From Burkholderia sp. WSM2232 (GTDB lineage: Bacteria; Pseudomonadota; Gammaproteobacteria; Burkholderiales; Burkholderiaceae), in the NCBI RefSeq assembly GCF_000472545.1, contig NZ_AWZV01000014.1:123070-187069 (forward strand): a DNA stretch of 64,000 nucleotides, read 5' to 3'. A model generated the notes under the pieces. The model was given only the letters and a program-made list of their open reading frames with translations. It was not told the DNA's origin and did not search any database. Both the position numbers and the translations under genes were made by a program. Positions 38,523 through 47,346 of the stretch are shown here, one piece after another (position 1 is the first letter of the stretch; each line of letters starts with the position of its first letter).

Positions 38523-38613
38523 TGCAAGTTGTTGATCGAACAATAGTGCATCGTCCTGCCCATGTAAAGCATTTTAATGCATGTTAACGCGTTAACCCTG
38601 ACTCTCCAGTGCA
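38523..38613 (-). promoter_or_regulatory. Putative BoxR operator region: four TGCA boxes and a 14-bp palindrome
   Basis: TGCA occurs at 38523, 38547, 38578 and 38610, bracketing the boxC promoter, and GTTAACGCGTTAAC (38583-38596) is a perfect 14-bp palindrome just upstream of it. BzdR/BoxR-type regulators are known to recognise TGCA repeats. The region fills the gap between boxC and the end of boxR. Confidence 0.55.
38540..38568 (-). promoter_or_regulatory. Sigma-70 promoter of boxCBA
   Basis: Minus strand: TTTACA (38568-38563), a 17-bp spacer, TATTGT (38545-38540), with the start expected near 38533. A TGCA box lies in the spacer and another just upstream of the -35, a layout that suits repression. 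Confidence 0.65.
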
Positions 38614-38615
38614 GG

Positions 38616-39608
38616 TTACGCGGCCGGCGCTTCGTCGGGAGACTCGGCAGCCAGTCTTGCCGCAAGGCGGTCCCGCAGTTGCAGATAGGCGTCGGCCAAG
38701 GTCTTTTCGCTGGTGTCGAAAGTCATGTCGGCGCGGCGGTACAGCTCACTGCGCCCGGCCAGAATGCGCTTCAGATCGTCCATCGCCTCCTTGTTGCCGG
38801 ACATGGGACGCAAATCGCCCTGCGCGACCACCCGCCGCATGTGCTCCTCCGGCGCCGCCTGCAGCCACACGGTAAAGCAGTGCGACAGCAGCGCGTTGAA
38901 CGTGCCCGACTCCGACACGAGCCCGCCGGGCGACGCGATCACCGCGCGCTCGTGCTCCTTGATGACCGCCTCCAGCGCGCGGTGTTCGTAACGCCGGTAA
39001 GCGCTCGCTCCGTATAGCGAGTGAATCTCCGAGGGCGGGCAGCCGGCCAGTTGCTCGATCACCCGCGTCAGTTCGACGAACGGCACCTTGCGCTCCTGCG
39101 CGAGCATCCGGCCGAGCGTCGACTTGCCCGCGCCGCGCAGGCCAATCAGCGCGATCCGATCCTTGCGGTGCGGGTCGCGCGGCGCCTGCGCGAACATCTC
39201 GGCAAGCGTCATGCGCGCCCGCTGCAGCGCGGCCTGATCGCGCCCGTGCAGCAGCTCGCGAATCAGCAGCCATTCCGCCGACGCTGTGGTTTCGTCGCCG
39301 ATCACTTCGGCAAGCGGGCAGTTCAAGGTGGCCGCAATCTGCCGCAACACCAGCACCGAAGCATTGCCGACACCCGACTCGAGATTTGCCAGATGCCGCT
39401 CGGACAAGCCAGTCTCCGCGGCGAGCGTCTTGCGCGTCATGCCCCGCCGCGCGCGCAACAGACGCACGCGTTCCCCCATCGCGGTGAGAAACGGATCACG
39501 CTCCTCGCGTTCGCCGGCACGCTCGGCGCGCTCCGGGCGAACGGCTTCGTCATCGGCGGCGGAGGGCGACGGCGCGTCCGGCGGCGTTCCGGCGTAATTC
39601 TGCTTCAT
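38616..39608 (-). CDS. boxR: BoxR/BzdR-type regulator: XRE helix-turn-helix plus shikimate-kinase-like domain
   Basis: 330 residues. An acidic N-terminal tail precedes an XRE helix-turn-helix (ARRGMTRKTLAAETGLSERH, about 53-72), a linker, and a C-terminal kinase-like domain with Walker A LIGLRGAGKSTLG (~155) and ASPGGLVSESGTFNAL (~235). This two-part design is the hallmark of BzdR/BoxR, which bind benzoyl-CoA and release repression of benzoyl-CoA pathway genes. ATG 39608 has GAGGGATAAAAC upstream. It lies upstream of boxC in the same direction and is divergent from the DUF4863-boxD-bclA operon, so it can control both sides. Confidence 0.93.
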   Translation of the reverse strand: MKQNYAGTPPDAPSPSAADDEAVRPERAERAGEREERDPFLTAMGERVRLLRARRGMTRKTLAAETGLSERHLANLESGVGNASVLVLRQIAATLNCPLAEVIGDETTASAEWLLIRELLHGRDQAALQRARMTLAEMFAQAPRDPHRKDRIALIGLRGAGKSTLGRMLAQERKVPFVELTRVIEQLAGCPPSEIHSLYGASAYRRYEHRALEAVIKEHERAVIASPGGLVSESGTFNALLSHCFTVWLQAAPEEHMRRVVAQGDLRPMSGNKEAMDDLKRILAGRSELYRRADMTFDTSEKTLADAYLQLRDRLAARLAAESPDEAPAA

Positions 39609-39648
39609 GTTTTATCCCTCACAAACCTCGTTACATGTACTATAGTGC

Positions 39649-39677
39649 TTGACACACACCCCGTGAACGGTTAATTT
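39649..39677 (+). promoter_or_regulatory. Sigma-70 promoter of the DUF4863-boxD-bclA operon
   Basis: A consensus TTGACA (39649-39654), a 17-bp spacer and TAATTT (39672-39677), with transcription expected from ~39684, about 107 bp before the first ATG. Confidence 0.7.
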
Positions 39678-39790
39678 TCGCCCAACCTTGATCCATGTAC
39701 AAAGACTGCCGCGATATTTCGCGCGGCGTCACGGAGACCGCGCAACGCGTCACATGCAATGACGTGCATGCGCACAGTCCGGAGGCTTGC

Positions 39791-40258
39791 ATGTCCCCAT
39801 CCGAATTCCAGCGGCTGATTGCCCAGGTTACCGCGCAACTGGCCGGCCGGCCGCTGAACGCCGACCTCGCAGACTGGCTGAACCGCGCGTATCCCGCCGA
39901 CAGCCCCACCTTCCGCGAAATCGCCGATGCGTGCCGCGCCGGAGTCGCCGAAGGCTGGCTGTGCAACCGCGAAGCCGGCGGGCTGCGTTACGGCCGTATT
40001 TTCAAGGCGCTGCCCGACACGCACGGTTTCTCTGTCGACGTGGTCGAGATGAAGGACATGGCCGGGCCGCATCACGTTCATCCGCATGGAGAGATCGATC
40101 TCATCATGCCGCTCACCGAAGGCGCGACCTTCGACGGCCACCCCGCCGGCTGGTGCGTGTATGAGCCCGGCTCCGCGCATCGCCCGACGGTGGCGAAAGG
40201 CGCCGCGCTCGTGCTTTATCTCCTGCCGCAAGGCGCCATTGAATTCACCGCGGCCTGA
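39791..40258 (+). CDS. DUF4863-family cupin-like protein of the box cluster
   Basis: 155 residues from ATG 39791, which follows CCGGAGGCTTGC. The C-terminal half has MAGPHHVHPHGEIDLIMPL and PAGWCVYEPGSAHRPTV, a cupin-like pattern with several possible metal-binding His and Glu residues. It belongs to the DUF4863 family, as does, from memory, the 4-hydroxylaminobenzoate lyase of nitrobenzoate pathways. Its role in benzoyl-CoA catabolism is not established here. First gene of the rightward operon; boxD begins 20 bp after its stop. Confidence 0.8.
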   Translation: MSPSEFQRLIAQVTAQLAGRPLNADLADWLNRAYPADSPTFREIADACRAGVAEGWLCNREAGGLRYGRIFKALPDTHGFSVDVVEMKDMAGPHHVHPHGEIDLIMPLTEGATFDGHPAGWCVYEPGSAHRPTVAKGAALVLYLLPQGAIEFTAA

Positions 40259-40278
40259 GTGCCGCCACGAGTGCCGCC

Positions 40279-41874
40279 ATGATCGAACTATTGAAGAATT
40301 ACGTCGCGGGCGAATGGGTTGCGGGCGCGGGAGAAGGCGTCACGCTGAGCGACCCGGTGACGGGCGAAGCGCTTGTGCGCGTCTCGAGCAAAGGGCTCGA
40401 TCTGCCGAACGCATTCCGTTATGCCCGCCACGAGGCAGGTGGCGCGCTGCGTGCGCTCACCTACGCGCAGCGTGCAGCGCGCCTTGCCGACATCGCCAAG
40501 GTGCTGCAGGCCAGGCGCGACGATTACTACGCCATCGCACTCGCGAACTCCGGCACCACACGCAACGATTCAGCAGTCGATATAGACGGCGGCATTTTCA
40601 CGTTGTCGTATTACGCGAAACTCGGCGCTTCGCTCGGCGATGTACATATGCTGCGCGACGGCACTGCGAGCGCACTGAGCAAGGACCAGTCGTTTAGCGT
40701 CCAGCACGTGCTGACGCCCACGCGCGGCGTCGCGCTCTTTATCAACGCATTCAATTTCCCGTCGTGGGGCTTGTGGGAAAAAGCGGCGCCCGCGCTGCTC
40801 TCCGGCGTGCCTGTCATCGTCAAGCCCGCAACAGCGACCGCATGGCTCACGCAACGCATGGTCGCCGATGTGGTCGACGCCGGCATTCTGCCGCGCGGCT
40901 CGCTGTCGGTGATTTGCGGCAGCTCCGCGGGGCTGCTCGATCAGGTTCAGGCATTCGATGTGGTGTCGTTCACCGGCTCGGCCGAAACGGCCGCGACCTT
41001 GCGCGCCCATCCGGCTTTCGTCGCACGCGGCGCACGGCTGAACGTCGAGGCGGACAGTTTGAACAGCGCGATTCTCTGCGCGGATGCGGCGCCCGACACG
41101 CCGGCGTTCGAGCTCTTCATTAACGAAGTCGTGCGCGAAATGACCGTGAAGTCCGGGCAAAAGTGCACCGCGATCCGGCGCGCCTTCGTGCCGGAAGCCA
41201 TGCTCGAAGCGGTGATCGATGCGCTGACAACTAAACTGGCGAAGGTTACCGTGGGTAATCCGCGCAACGACACCGTACGCATGGGCTCGCTTGTGAACCG
41301 CGCGCAATACGCGAATGTGCTGGCGGGTATCGCCGCTTTGCGCGAGGAAGGCGTGCTCGCGTATGACGGTTCGTCCACGTCTCCTCTCGACGCGGACCCG
41401 GCCATCGCGGCGTGCGTGGCGCCGCATCTCTTTGTCGTCAACGATCCGGACGGCGCGACGCTCTTGCATAACGTCGAGGTGTTCGGTCCGGTGGCGAGCG
41501 TGGCGCCGTATCGCGTTGCGCGCCACGCCGAAGAATTACCCGAAGCGCATGCCGTCGCCCTCGCACGTCGCGGCGAGGGCTCGCTAGTCGCGTCGATCTA
41601 TTCGAACGACGACGCGCATCTCGCCACGCTCGCAGTCGAACTCGCCGATTCCCACGGCCGCGTGCATGCCGTGTCGCCTTCGGTGCAACACAGCCAGACC
41701 GGCCACGGCAATGTGATGCCCATGTCGCTGCACGGCGGACCGGGACGCGCGGGCGGCGGCGAAGAACTCGGCGGCCTGCGCGCCCTCGGCTTCTATCACC
41801 GGCGCTCGGCGATTCAAGCGTCCGCAACGGCAATCGACGCACTCGCGCAACTCGCTCATCTGCCCGCGCCCTGA
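40279..41874 (+). CDS. boxD: 3,4-dehydroadipyl-CoA semialdehyde dehydrogenase BoxD
   Basis: 531 residues of the aldehyde dehydrogenase superfamily, close in layout to PaaZ-type N-terminal domains. It oxidises the BoxC product with NADP. Seen: FINAFNFPSWGLWEKAAPALL (~155; split binding region), VIVKPATATAWLTQRM, VVSFTGSAETAATL (cofactor loop), LNVEADSLNSAIL (general-base Glu) and VKSGQKCTAIRRAFVP with the nucleophilic Cys at ~296. ATG 40279 gives the expected MIELLKNYVAGEWV start. Confidence 0.93.
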   Translation: MIELLKNYVAGEWVAGAGEGVTLSDPVTGEALVRVSSKGLDLPNAFRYARHEAGGALRALTYAQRAARLADIAKVLQARRDDYYAIALANSGTTRNDSAVDIDGGIFTLSYYAKLGASLGDVHMLRDGTASALSKDQSFSVQHVLTPTRGVALFINAFNFPSWGLWEKAAPALLSGVPVIVKPATATAWLTQRMVADVVDAGILPRGSLSVICGSSAGLLDQVQAFDVVSFTGSAETAATLRAHPAFVARGARLNVEADSLNSAILCADAAPDTPAFELFINEVVREMTVKSGQKCTAIRRAFVPEAMLEAVIDALTTKLAKVTVGNPRNDTVRMGSLVNRAQYANVLAGIAALREEGVLAYDGSSTSPLDADPAIAACVAPHLFVVNDPDGATLLHNVEVFGPVASVAPYRVARHAEELPEAHAVALARRGEGSLVASIYSNDDAHLATLAVELADSHGRVHAVSPSVQHSQTGHGNVMPMSLHGGPGRAGGGEELGGLRALGFYHRRSAIQASATAIDALAQLAHLPAP

Positions 41875-41998
41875 CGGCCTGGCGCACGGCATACATGACG
41901 CAAGAGGCAAACACCCTGCAACGCAGTAGCGCATGCAAGCATTCAGCGGATCATGAGCACATAACAGCCGGACCGCCCCCACTGGATGGAGGAGACAC

Positions 41999-43603
41999 AT
42001 GGAAGCCTTGTTCGAACCGGCTGCAAGCCAGCCCGCCGCGACGGTCGAGCCGCCGCCCGCGCGCTTCAATTTCGCCGCTCATCTGTTCGAGCTGAATGCG
42101 TCGCGCGCCGCCAAGACCGCGTATATCGACGACAACGGCAGGACCAGCTATGGCGAACTGGACGAACGCGCGCGGCGCTTTGCGACCGCGTTGCGCAGTC
42201 TGGGTGTGCATCCCGAAGAACGGGTGCTGCTGGTGATGCTGGACAGCGTGGCCTTGTCCGTCGCATTTCTTGGCGCGCTCTACGCAGGCGTGGTGCCGGT
42301 GGTGGCGAACACGCTGCTCACGCCAGCGGACTATGTGTATATGCTCACGCACAGTCATGCACGCGCGGTAATTGCGTCCAGCGCACTTGCCGCAAATGTC
42401 ACGCAGGCGATGGAGTCGGCCGAACACGACGGCTGCCAGTTGATCGTTTCGACGCGCGCGTCCGCAGCGCCCGAGAGCACGCCGCTCGCGGCGCCCGTAT
42501 TCGAAAATCTCGTCGAGGCGGCGGCGCCTGCTGTGAAGCACGCGGCAACCGTTTGCGACGACATCGCCTTCTGGCTTTATTCGTCGGGCTCGACCGGCAA
42601 ACCCAAAGGCACCGTGCATACCCATGCGAATCTTTACTGGACCGCGGAGCTGTATGCAAAGCCGGTGCTTGGCATTGTCGAGAGCGACGTGGTGTTTTCC
42701 GCGGCGAAGCTCTTCTTTGCTTACGGCCTCGGCAACGCGCTGACCTTTCCGCTGTCGGTGGGCGCGACCACCGTGCTGATGGCGGAGCGCCCCACGGCCG
42801 ATGCCGTGTTCGACCGCCTCACGCGTCATCGTCCGACCGTTTTCTACGGCGTGCCCACGCTCTATGCAAGCATGCTCGTATCGCCGAAGCTGCCCGCGCG
42901 CGAAGAGGTCGCGATGCGCGTGTGTACGTCGGCCGGCGAAGCATTGCCGCGCGAAATCGGCGAGCGCTTTACGAAACACTTCGGTTGCGAAATACTCGAC
43001 GGCATTGGCTCGACCGAAATGCTTCACATTTTTCTCTCGAACCGCGCGGGCGCAGTCGAGTACGGCACCACGGGGCGCCCCGTGCCCGGCTATGAAGTCG
43101 AACTGCGCGACGAGCGCGGCCATCCGGTCGGCGACGGCGAAGTGGGCGACCTCTACATCAAAGGACCCAGCGCAGCGCTCATGTACTGGTGCAACCGCGA
43201 GAAATCGCGCGCCACGTTTCTCGGCGAGTGGATTCGCAGCGGCGACAAGTACTGTCGTTTGCCGAACGGCTGCTATGTGTACGCAGGCCGCAGCGACGAC
43301 ATGCTGAAAGTCAGCGGCCAATATGTGTCGCCGGTCGAAGTGGAAATGGTGCTGGTGCAGCACGATGCAGTGCTCGAAGCGGCGGTGGTCGGCGTAGACC
43401 ACGGCGGCCTCGTGAAGACCCGTGCGTTCGTCGTATTGAAGAGCGAGTTTGCAGCGTCTGAGATACTGGCGGACGAACTCAAGGCGTTCGTGAAGGACAG
43501 GCTCGCGCCGCATAAATACCCGCGCGACATCGTATTCGTCGACGACTTGCCGAAAACCGCAACCGGCAAGATTCAGCGCTTCAAACTGCGAGAACTATCA
43601 TAA
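41999..43603 (+). CDS. bclA: Benzoate-CoA ligase
   Basis: 534 residues. It activates benzoate with ATP and CoA and so feeds the box pathway. AMP-forming ligase motifs are intact: LYSSGSTGKPKGTVHTH (~198), FYGVPTLYASML, DGIGSTEMLHIFLSNRAG (~338), SGDKYCRLPNGCYVYAGRSDDMLK (split; ~420) and the C-terminal catalytic Lys in KTATGKIQRFKL. The start MEALFEPA and the TEMLHIFLSN segment match benzoate/hydroxybenzoate-CoA ligases. ATG 41999 follows GATGGAGGAGACAC. The gap from boxD is 124 bp; the hydrolase gene starts 8 bp after its stop. Confidence 0.94.
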   Translation: MEALFEPAASQPAATVEPPPARFNFAAHLFELNASRAAKTAYIDDNGRTSYGELDERARRFATALRSLGVHPEERVLLVMLDSVALSVAFLGALYAGVVPVVANTLLTPADYVYMLTHSHARAVIASSALAANVTQAMESAEHDGCQLIVSTRASAAPESTPLAAPVFENLVEAAAPAVKHAATVCDDIAFWLYSSGSTGKPKGTVHTHANLYWTAELYAKPVLGIVESDVVFSAAKLFFAYGLGNALTFPLSVGATTVLMAERPTADAVFDRLTRHRPTVFYGVPTLYASMLVSPKLPAREEVAMRVCTSAGEALPREIGERFTKHFGCEILDGIGSTEMLHIFLSNRAGAVEYGTTGRPVPGYEVELRDERGHPVGDGEVGDLYIKGPSAALMYWCNREKSRATFLGEWIRSGDKYCRLPNGCYVYAGRSDDMLKVSGQYVSPVEVEMVLVQHDAVLEAAVVGVDHGGLVKTRAFVVLKSEFAASEILADELKAFVKDRLAPHKYPRDIVFVDDLPKTATGKIQRFKLRELS

Positions 43604-43611
43604 GGTGATAC

Positions 43612-44442
43612 ATGCAGAACCCCGCTTTCGAGACGCCGGCGACTCATTTTGCCGACCTGCCTGGTGGCGCGTCGCATGGGCCATTGCGCATCGAATATCG
43701 CTGGTTGAACGATGCAGCGGGCGATGCGCCGCTCGCAGTCTTTCTGCACGAAGGGCTGGGCTCCGTCGCGATGTGGCGCGACTGGCCGCAAACATTGTGC
43801 GAGCGACTCGGCATGCGCGGACTCGTCTACTCGCGGCCGGGCTACGGATTGTCGACGCCGCGCGAGCATCACGTCAAATGGCCGGTCGATTTCATGACGC
43901 GCGAGGCGCGCGATGTCCTGCCGGCGCTGCTCGACGCACTGCGCGTCGACCTGCACCAACGCCGGCGTATGTGGGTAATCGGCCATAGCGACGGCGGCTC
44001 GATTGCGTTGCTCTATGCTGCGCTGTTTCCGCACGCGCTTGCCGGCACGATAGCCATTGCACCTCATGTGTTCGTTGAAGACCTGTCCGTGCAAAGCATT
44101 GCGCAGACCAAGGTGCTCTATGAAACCACCGACCTACGCGGCAAGCTCGCGCGCTATCACGCGGACGTCGACTCCGCATTCTACGGATGGAACGATATCT
44201 GGTTGAATCCGGCGTTCCGGCAATGGTCGATCACGCAGCAACTCGCGTCGATAGCCACACCACTACTCGCCGTGCAAGGCCATGACGACAACTACGGCAC
44301 GATGGAGCAGATCGACACCATTGCAGAGCACGTGCCGCACGCGCAGCTCGCCCGACTCGACGCGTGCGGGCACTCGCCGCATCGCGACGCCCCGGACCGG
44401 CTCAACGACGTCATTGCAGCGTTCGTGTCCCGGCACCGGTAG
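43612..44442 (+). CDS. Alpha/beta hydrolase of the box operon
   Basis: 276 residues. Oxyanion region FLHEGLGSVAMWRDWP (~45), nucleophile elbow VIGHSDGGSIALLYA (Ser ~125), acid in LAVQGHDDNYGTMEQID (~228) and a late GHSPHRDAPDRL His (~262) form a complete triad. Eight bases after bclA with ATAAGGTGATAC as ribosome site, so it is co-transcribed. A hydrolase here could act on a lactone or on stalled CoA thioesters; this is inference and no substrate is known. Confidence 0.85.
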   Translation: MQNPAFETPATHFADLPGGASHGPLRIEYRWLNDAAGDAPLAVFLHEGLGSVAMWRDWPQTLCERLGMRGLVYSRPGYGLSTPREHHVKWPVDFMTREARDVLPALLDALRVDLHQRRRMWVIGHSDGGSIALLYAALFPHALAGTIAIAPHVFVEDLSVQSIAQTKVLYETTDLRGKLARYHADVDSAFYGWNDIWLNPAFRQWSITQQLASIATPLLAVQGHDDNYGTMEQIDTIAEHVPHAQLARLDACGHSPHRDAPDRLNDVIAAFVSRHR

Positions 44443-44579
44443 TTGCGATTGCACAATTCTCAACAAATCCTCAAATTTCCAAAACTTCACAAAACTTACA
44501 CAGGTAAGCGGATATTCTTTTCTCACCGCTGACCTGGGCATGCCGATGCCCGCGCGTTCCCCGTGCCGGAGACATCGCC

Positions 44580-44903
44580 ATGTTCTTTGTGTGGAAGCCC
44601 TGCATTGCCCTGCATGTCAAACGTTTGGCAATGGCGCTCGTGGTGCTGCCGCTCGTCGCGCTGATCGGCGCATGCGGCAACGACGACAGCAAAACCCCGG
44701 ATCCGGGCGCAGCTAGCTCCACCAGCAACGACAGCGGCAACGGCAACGCCGCCGTGCTGTCGGCCAATCCGGCCGCCGTGTTGCCCTCGTCTGCCGCTGT
44801 GACGATTCAAAGTCCTGCATTACCCGCATCAAGCGCAGACCCGGCATTGTCCGCCGCCGCGTCGGCGCCGCTCGCCACACCCGTTATTCATAGCGTTGAT
44901 TGA
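44580..44903 (+). CDS. Small Ala/Ser-rich lipoprotein
   Basis: 107 residues. ATG 44580 follows CCGGAGACATCGCC. A hydrophobic signal ends in lipobox LIGAC (Cys ~32), followed by a low-complexity Asn/Asp/Ser/Ala/Pro-rich chain without a recognisable domain. It sits 81 bp ahead of the phospholipase C gene and may be co-transcribed with it. Confidence 0.6.
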   Translation: MFFVWKPCIALHVKRLAMALVVLPLVALIGACGNDDSKTPDPGAASSTSNDSGNGNAAVLSANPAAVLPSSAAVTIQSPALPASSADPALSAAASAPLATPVIHSVD

Positions 44904-44984
44904 GTCCCGCACTTCACGCGGCGCGCGGCTTACGCTTGCGCGCCGCGCGAAGCGTTCCCCACTGAAGACACAAAGGCTCATACC

Positions 44985-47096
44985 ATGACCTCAAAAAATC
45001 GCCGCGATTTTCTCCGCTCGGCTGCGCAGGCGGCAGGCTCGTTCACTGCCCTGAGCATGCTGCCGGCCGGCATCCGCAATGCGCTCGCCATTCCGGCCAA
45101 TAACAGAACAGGCACGATTCGCGACGTCGAGCACATTGTCGTGCTGATGCAGGAAAACCGCTCCTTCGACCACTACTTCGGCACGCTGCGCGGCGTGCGG
45201 GGCTTTGGCGACACGCGTGCGGTGAATCTGCCGAACGGCAAGCCTGTGTGGTATCAACCGCTTGCCGCCGATCTCGGCTACGTGCTGCCGTTTCGCCCGA
45301 CCGCGCCGAATCTCGGCCTGCAATTCCTGCAAGACCTCGCACACGACTGGAACACCACGCATGCTGCGTGGAACGGCGGCCGCTACGATCAATGGGTGCC
45401 CGCCAAGAGCGCGACGACCATGGCCTACCTCACGCGCGAGGACATTCCGTTTCACTATCAACTCGCGGATGCGTTCACCATCTGCGACGCGTATTACTGC
45501 TCGCTGATGGGCCCCACCGACCCGAACCGCTACTACATGTGGGCGGGCGGCGTGGGCAACGACGGCACGGGCGGCGGTCCGGTGATCGACAATTCCGAAC
45601 TCGGCTATGGCTGGTCGACCTACCCGGAAGTGCTGCAGAACGCCGGCATAACGTGGAAGATCTATCAGGACATCGGCACCGGTCTCGACGCAAAAGGCTC
45701 GTGGGGCTGGACGCAAAACGCGTACATCGGCAATTACGGCGACAACTCGCTGCTCTACTTTAACCAGTACCGCAACGCGCAGCCGGGCAACCCGCTGTAC
45801 GACAACGCGCGCACCGGCACGAATGCATTGAAGGGCGACAGCTATTTCGACATACTCAAGCGTGACGTGCAGAACAACGCATTGCCGCAAGTGTCGTGGA
45901 TCGTCGCGCCTGAAGCGTATTCCGAGCACCCGAACTGGCCCGCGAATTATGGCGCGTGGTACATCGACCAGGTGCTGCAGATTCTCACGTCGAATCCCGA
46001 GGTGTGGAGCAAGACCGTGCTTCTCATCAATTACGACGAGAACGACGGCTTCTTCGATCACATGGTGCCGCCGTGCGCGCCGAGCTCGAGCGCGAACGGT
46101 CTTTCCACTGTCGACACCGTCAACGAAATCTATCCGGGCGATGCGAAAAACGTTGCCGCGCCATACGGTCTCGGCCCGCGCGTGCCGATGCTCGTGGTCT
46201 CGCCGTGGTCCAAGGGCGGTTATGTGTGTTCGCAGGTGTTCGACCATACCTCGGTGATCCGTTTCATCGAACAACGCTTTGGCGAACAGCACAACCTCAC
46301 CGAGTCGAACATCTCGCCGTGGCGTCGCGCGGTGTGCGGCGATCTGACATCGGCGTTCAACTTCAGCAATCCGAACGATACGTTCCCGACGTTGCCAGCC
46401 ACGAGCGGCTATGTGCCGGCGGACCAGAACCGTCACCCCGATTACGTGCCCCTGCCGCCGGCAATTCAGGCGGTGCCGCGTCAGGAGTCGGGGGTGCGTC
46501 CCGCTCGCGCGCTGCCGTATGAGCTCTTCGTGCGCGTGCACGGCGAAGGCGCGGAGAAAACGCTGACCATGCGCTTCGTCAACACGGGCAGCGTGGGCGC
46601 GGTATTTCAGGTGTACCGCGCAAACAGCCTCGAGGCGCCGCGCACCTACACAGTGGAAGCGGGCAAGCGCTTGCAGGATCACTTCGCGCTGAACGTGGAC
46701 GGCACCTACGATCTCACCGTGCATGGTCCGAACGGTTTCCTGCGCCGCTTCGCGGGCCGCCCCGTTGCGCGCAGCTGGTGGGACGGCTCGGACATTGCGC
46801 GCCCGGAAGTGCTCGAAGGTTACGACGTGGCGAACGGCAATCTGCAATTGCGCCTTGAAAACGTGGGTAGCGCGCATTGCAAGTTCACGATCGTGAATGC
46901 ATACGACCCGAAGCACTCGATCAAGCGCGTGGTGCGCGGCGGCGATACCGACGAGCTGTACCTCGATCTTCGCAACGCGCATGGCTGGTACGACCTTGCG
47001 ATTACCGTCGACACCGACCCGCTGTTCACGCGCCGTTTTGCGGGCCACGTGGAAACAGGCAGGAGCAGCATGAGCGATCCTGCACTGGGCGCATGA
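44985..47096 (+). CDS. Phosphocholine-specific phospholipase C
   Basis: 703 residues of the bacterial non-haemolytic/haemolytic PLC (PlcN/PlcH) family, which hydrolyses phosphatidylcholine and related lipids outside the cytoplasm. A Tat signal [12 protein letters not shown] is followed by a hydrophobic core. The phosphoesterase domain starts [22 protein letters not shown] (split; ~45) and includes [18 protein letters not shown] (~350). The C-terminal ~180 residues are the paired DUF756 domains seen in these enzymes. A strong terminator follows, so the gene ends a transcription unit. Confidence 0.93.
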   Translation: MTSKNRRDFLRSAAQAAGSFTALSMLPAGIRNALAIPANNRTGTIRDVEHIVVLMQENRSFDHYFGTLRGVRGFGDTRAVNLPNGKPVWYQPLAADLGYVLPFRPTAPNLGLQFLQDLAHDWNTTHAAWNGGRYDQWVPAKSATTMAYLTREDIPFHYQLADAFTICDAYYCSLMGPTDPNRYYMWAGGVGNDGTGGGPVIDNSELGYGWSTYPEVLQNAGITWKIYQDIGTGLDAKGSWGWTQNAYIGNYGDNSLLYFNQYRNAQPGNPLYDNARTGTNALKGDSYFDILKRDVQNNALPQVSWIVAPEAYSEHPNWPANYGAWYIDQVLQILTSNPEVWSKTVLLINYDENDGFFDHMVPPCAPSSSANGLSTVDTVNEIYPGDAKNVAAPYGLGPRVPMLVVSPWSKGGYVCSQVFDHTSVIRFIEQRFGEQHNLTESNISPWRRAVCGDLTSAFNFSNPNDTFPTLPATSGYVPADQNRHPDYVPLPPAIQAVPRQESGVRPARALPYELFVRVHGEGAEKTLTMRFVNTGSVGAVFQVYRANSLEAPRTYTVEAGKRLQDHFALNVDGTYDLTVHGPNGFLRRFAGRPVARSWWDGSDIARPEVLEGYDVANGNLQLRLENVGSAHCKFTIVNAYDPKHSIKRVVRGGDTDELYLDLRNAHGWYDLAITVDTDPLFTRRFAGHVETGRSSMSDPALGA

Positions 47097-47121
47097 TCGC
47101 GAACTGAATCGAACAGGCACG

Positions 47122-47159
47122 AACGGCCGCTGCGCTTGCAACGCTGCGGCCGTTTTTTT
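47122..47159 (+). terminator. Terminator of the phospholipase C gene
   Basis: AACGGCCGC (47122-47130) and GCGGCCGTT (47146-47154) form a 9-bp stem, extendable by three pairs past one mismatch, followed by seven T. Confidence 0.9.
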
Positions 47160-47346
47160 CTTCTCGTATCGCTTGTGCTTTATCGTGCGATTCATCAATC
47201 ATCAGACGTATCGCGACACGGCGACGCCTATCGCGCTACGCGTAAACACCGCCGACACCTCCTCAAGTCTTGATGCGTGCAAGCCGTATACAGCGTATGA
47301 GGCGCCCGCCTCATCGTCCACGACTCACTGCAAGCCGAAAGACTCC

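Noticed and set aside
44991..47198. A 735-residue leftward frame antisense to phospholipase C
   Set aside because: GC-skewed codon shadow; the rightward protein has a Tat signal and conserved motifs throughout.
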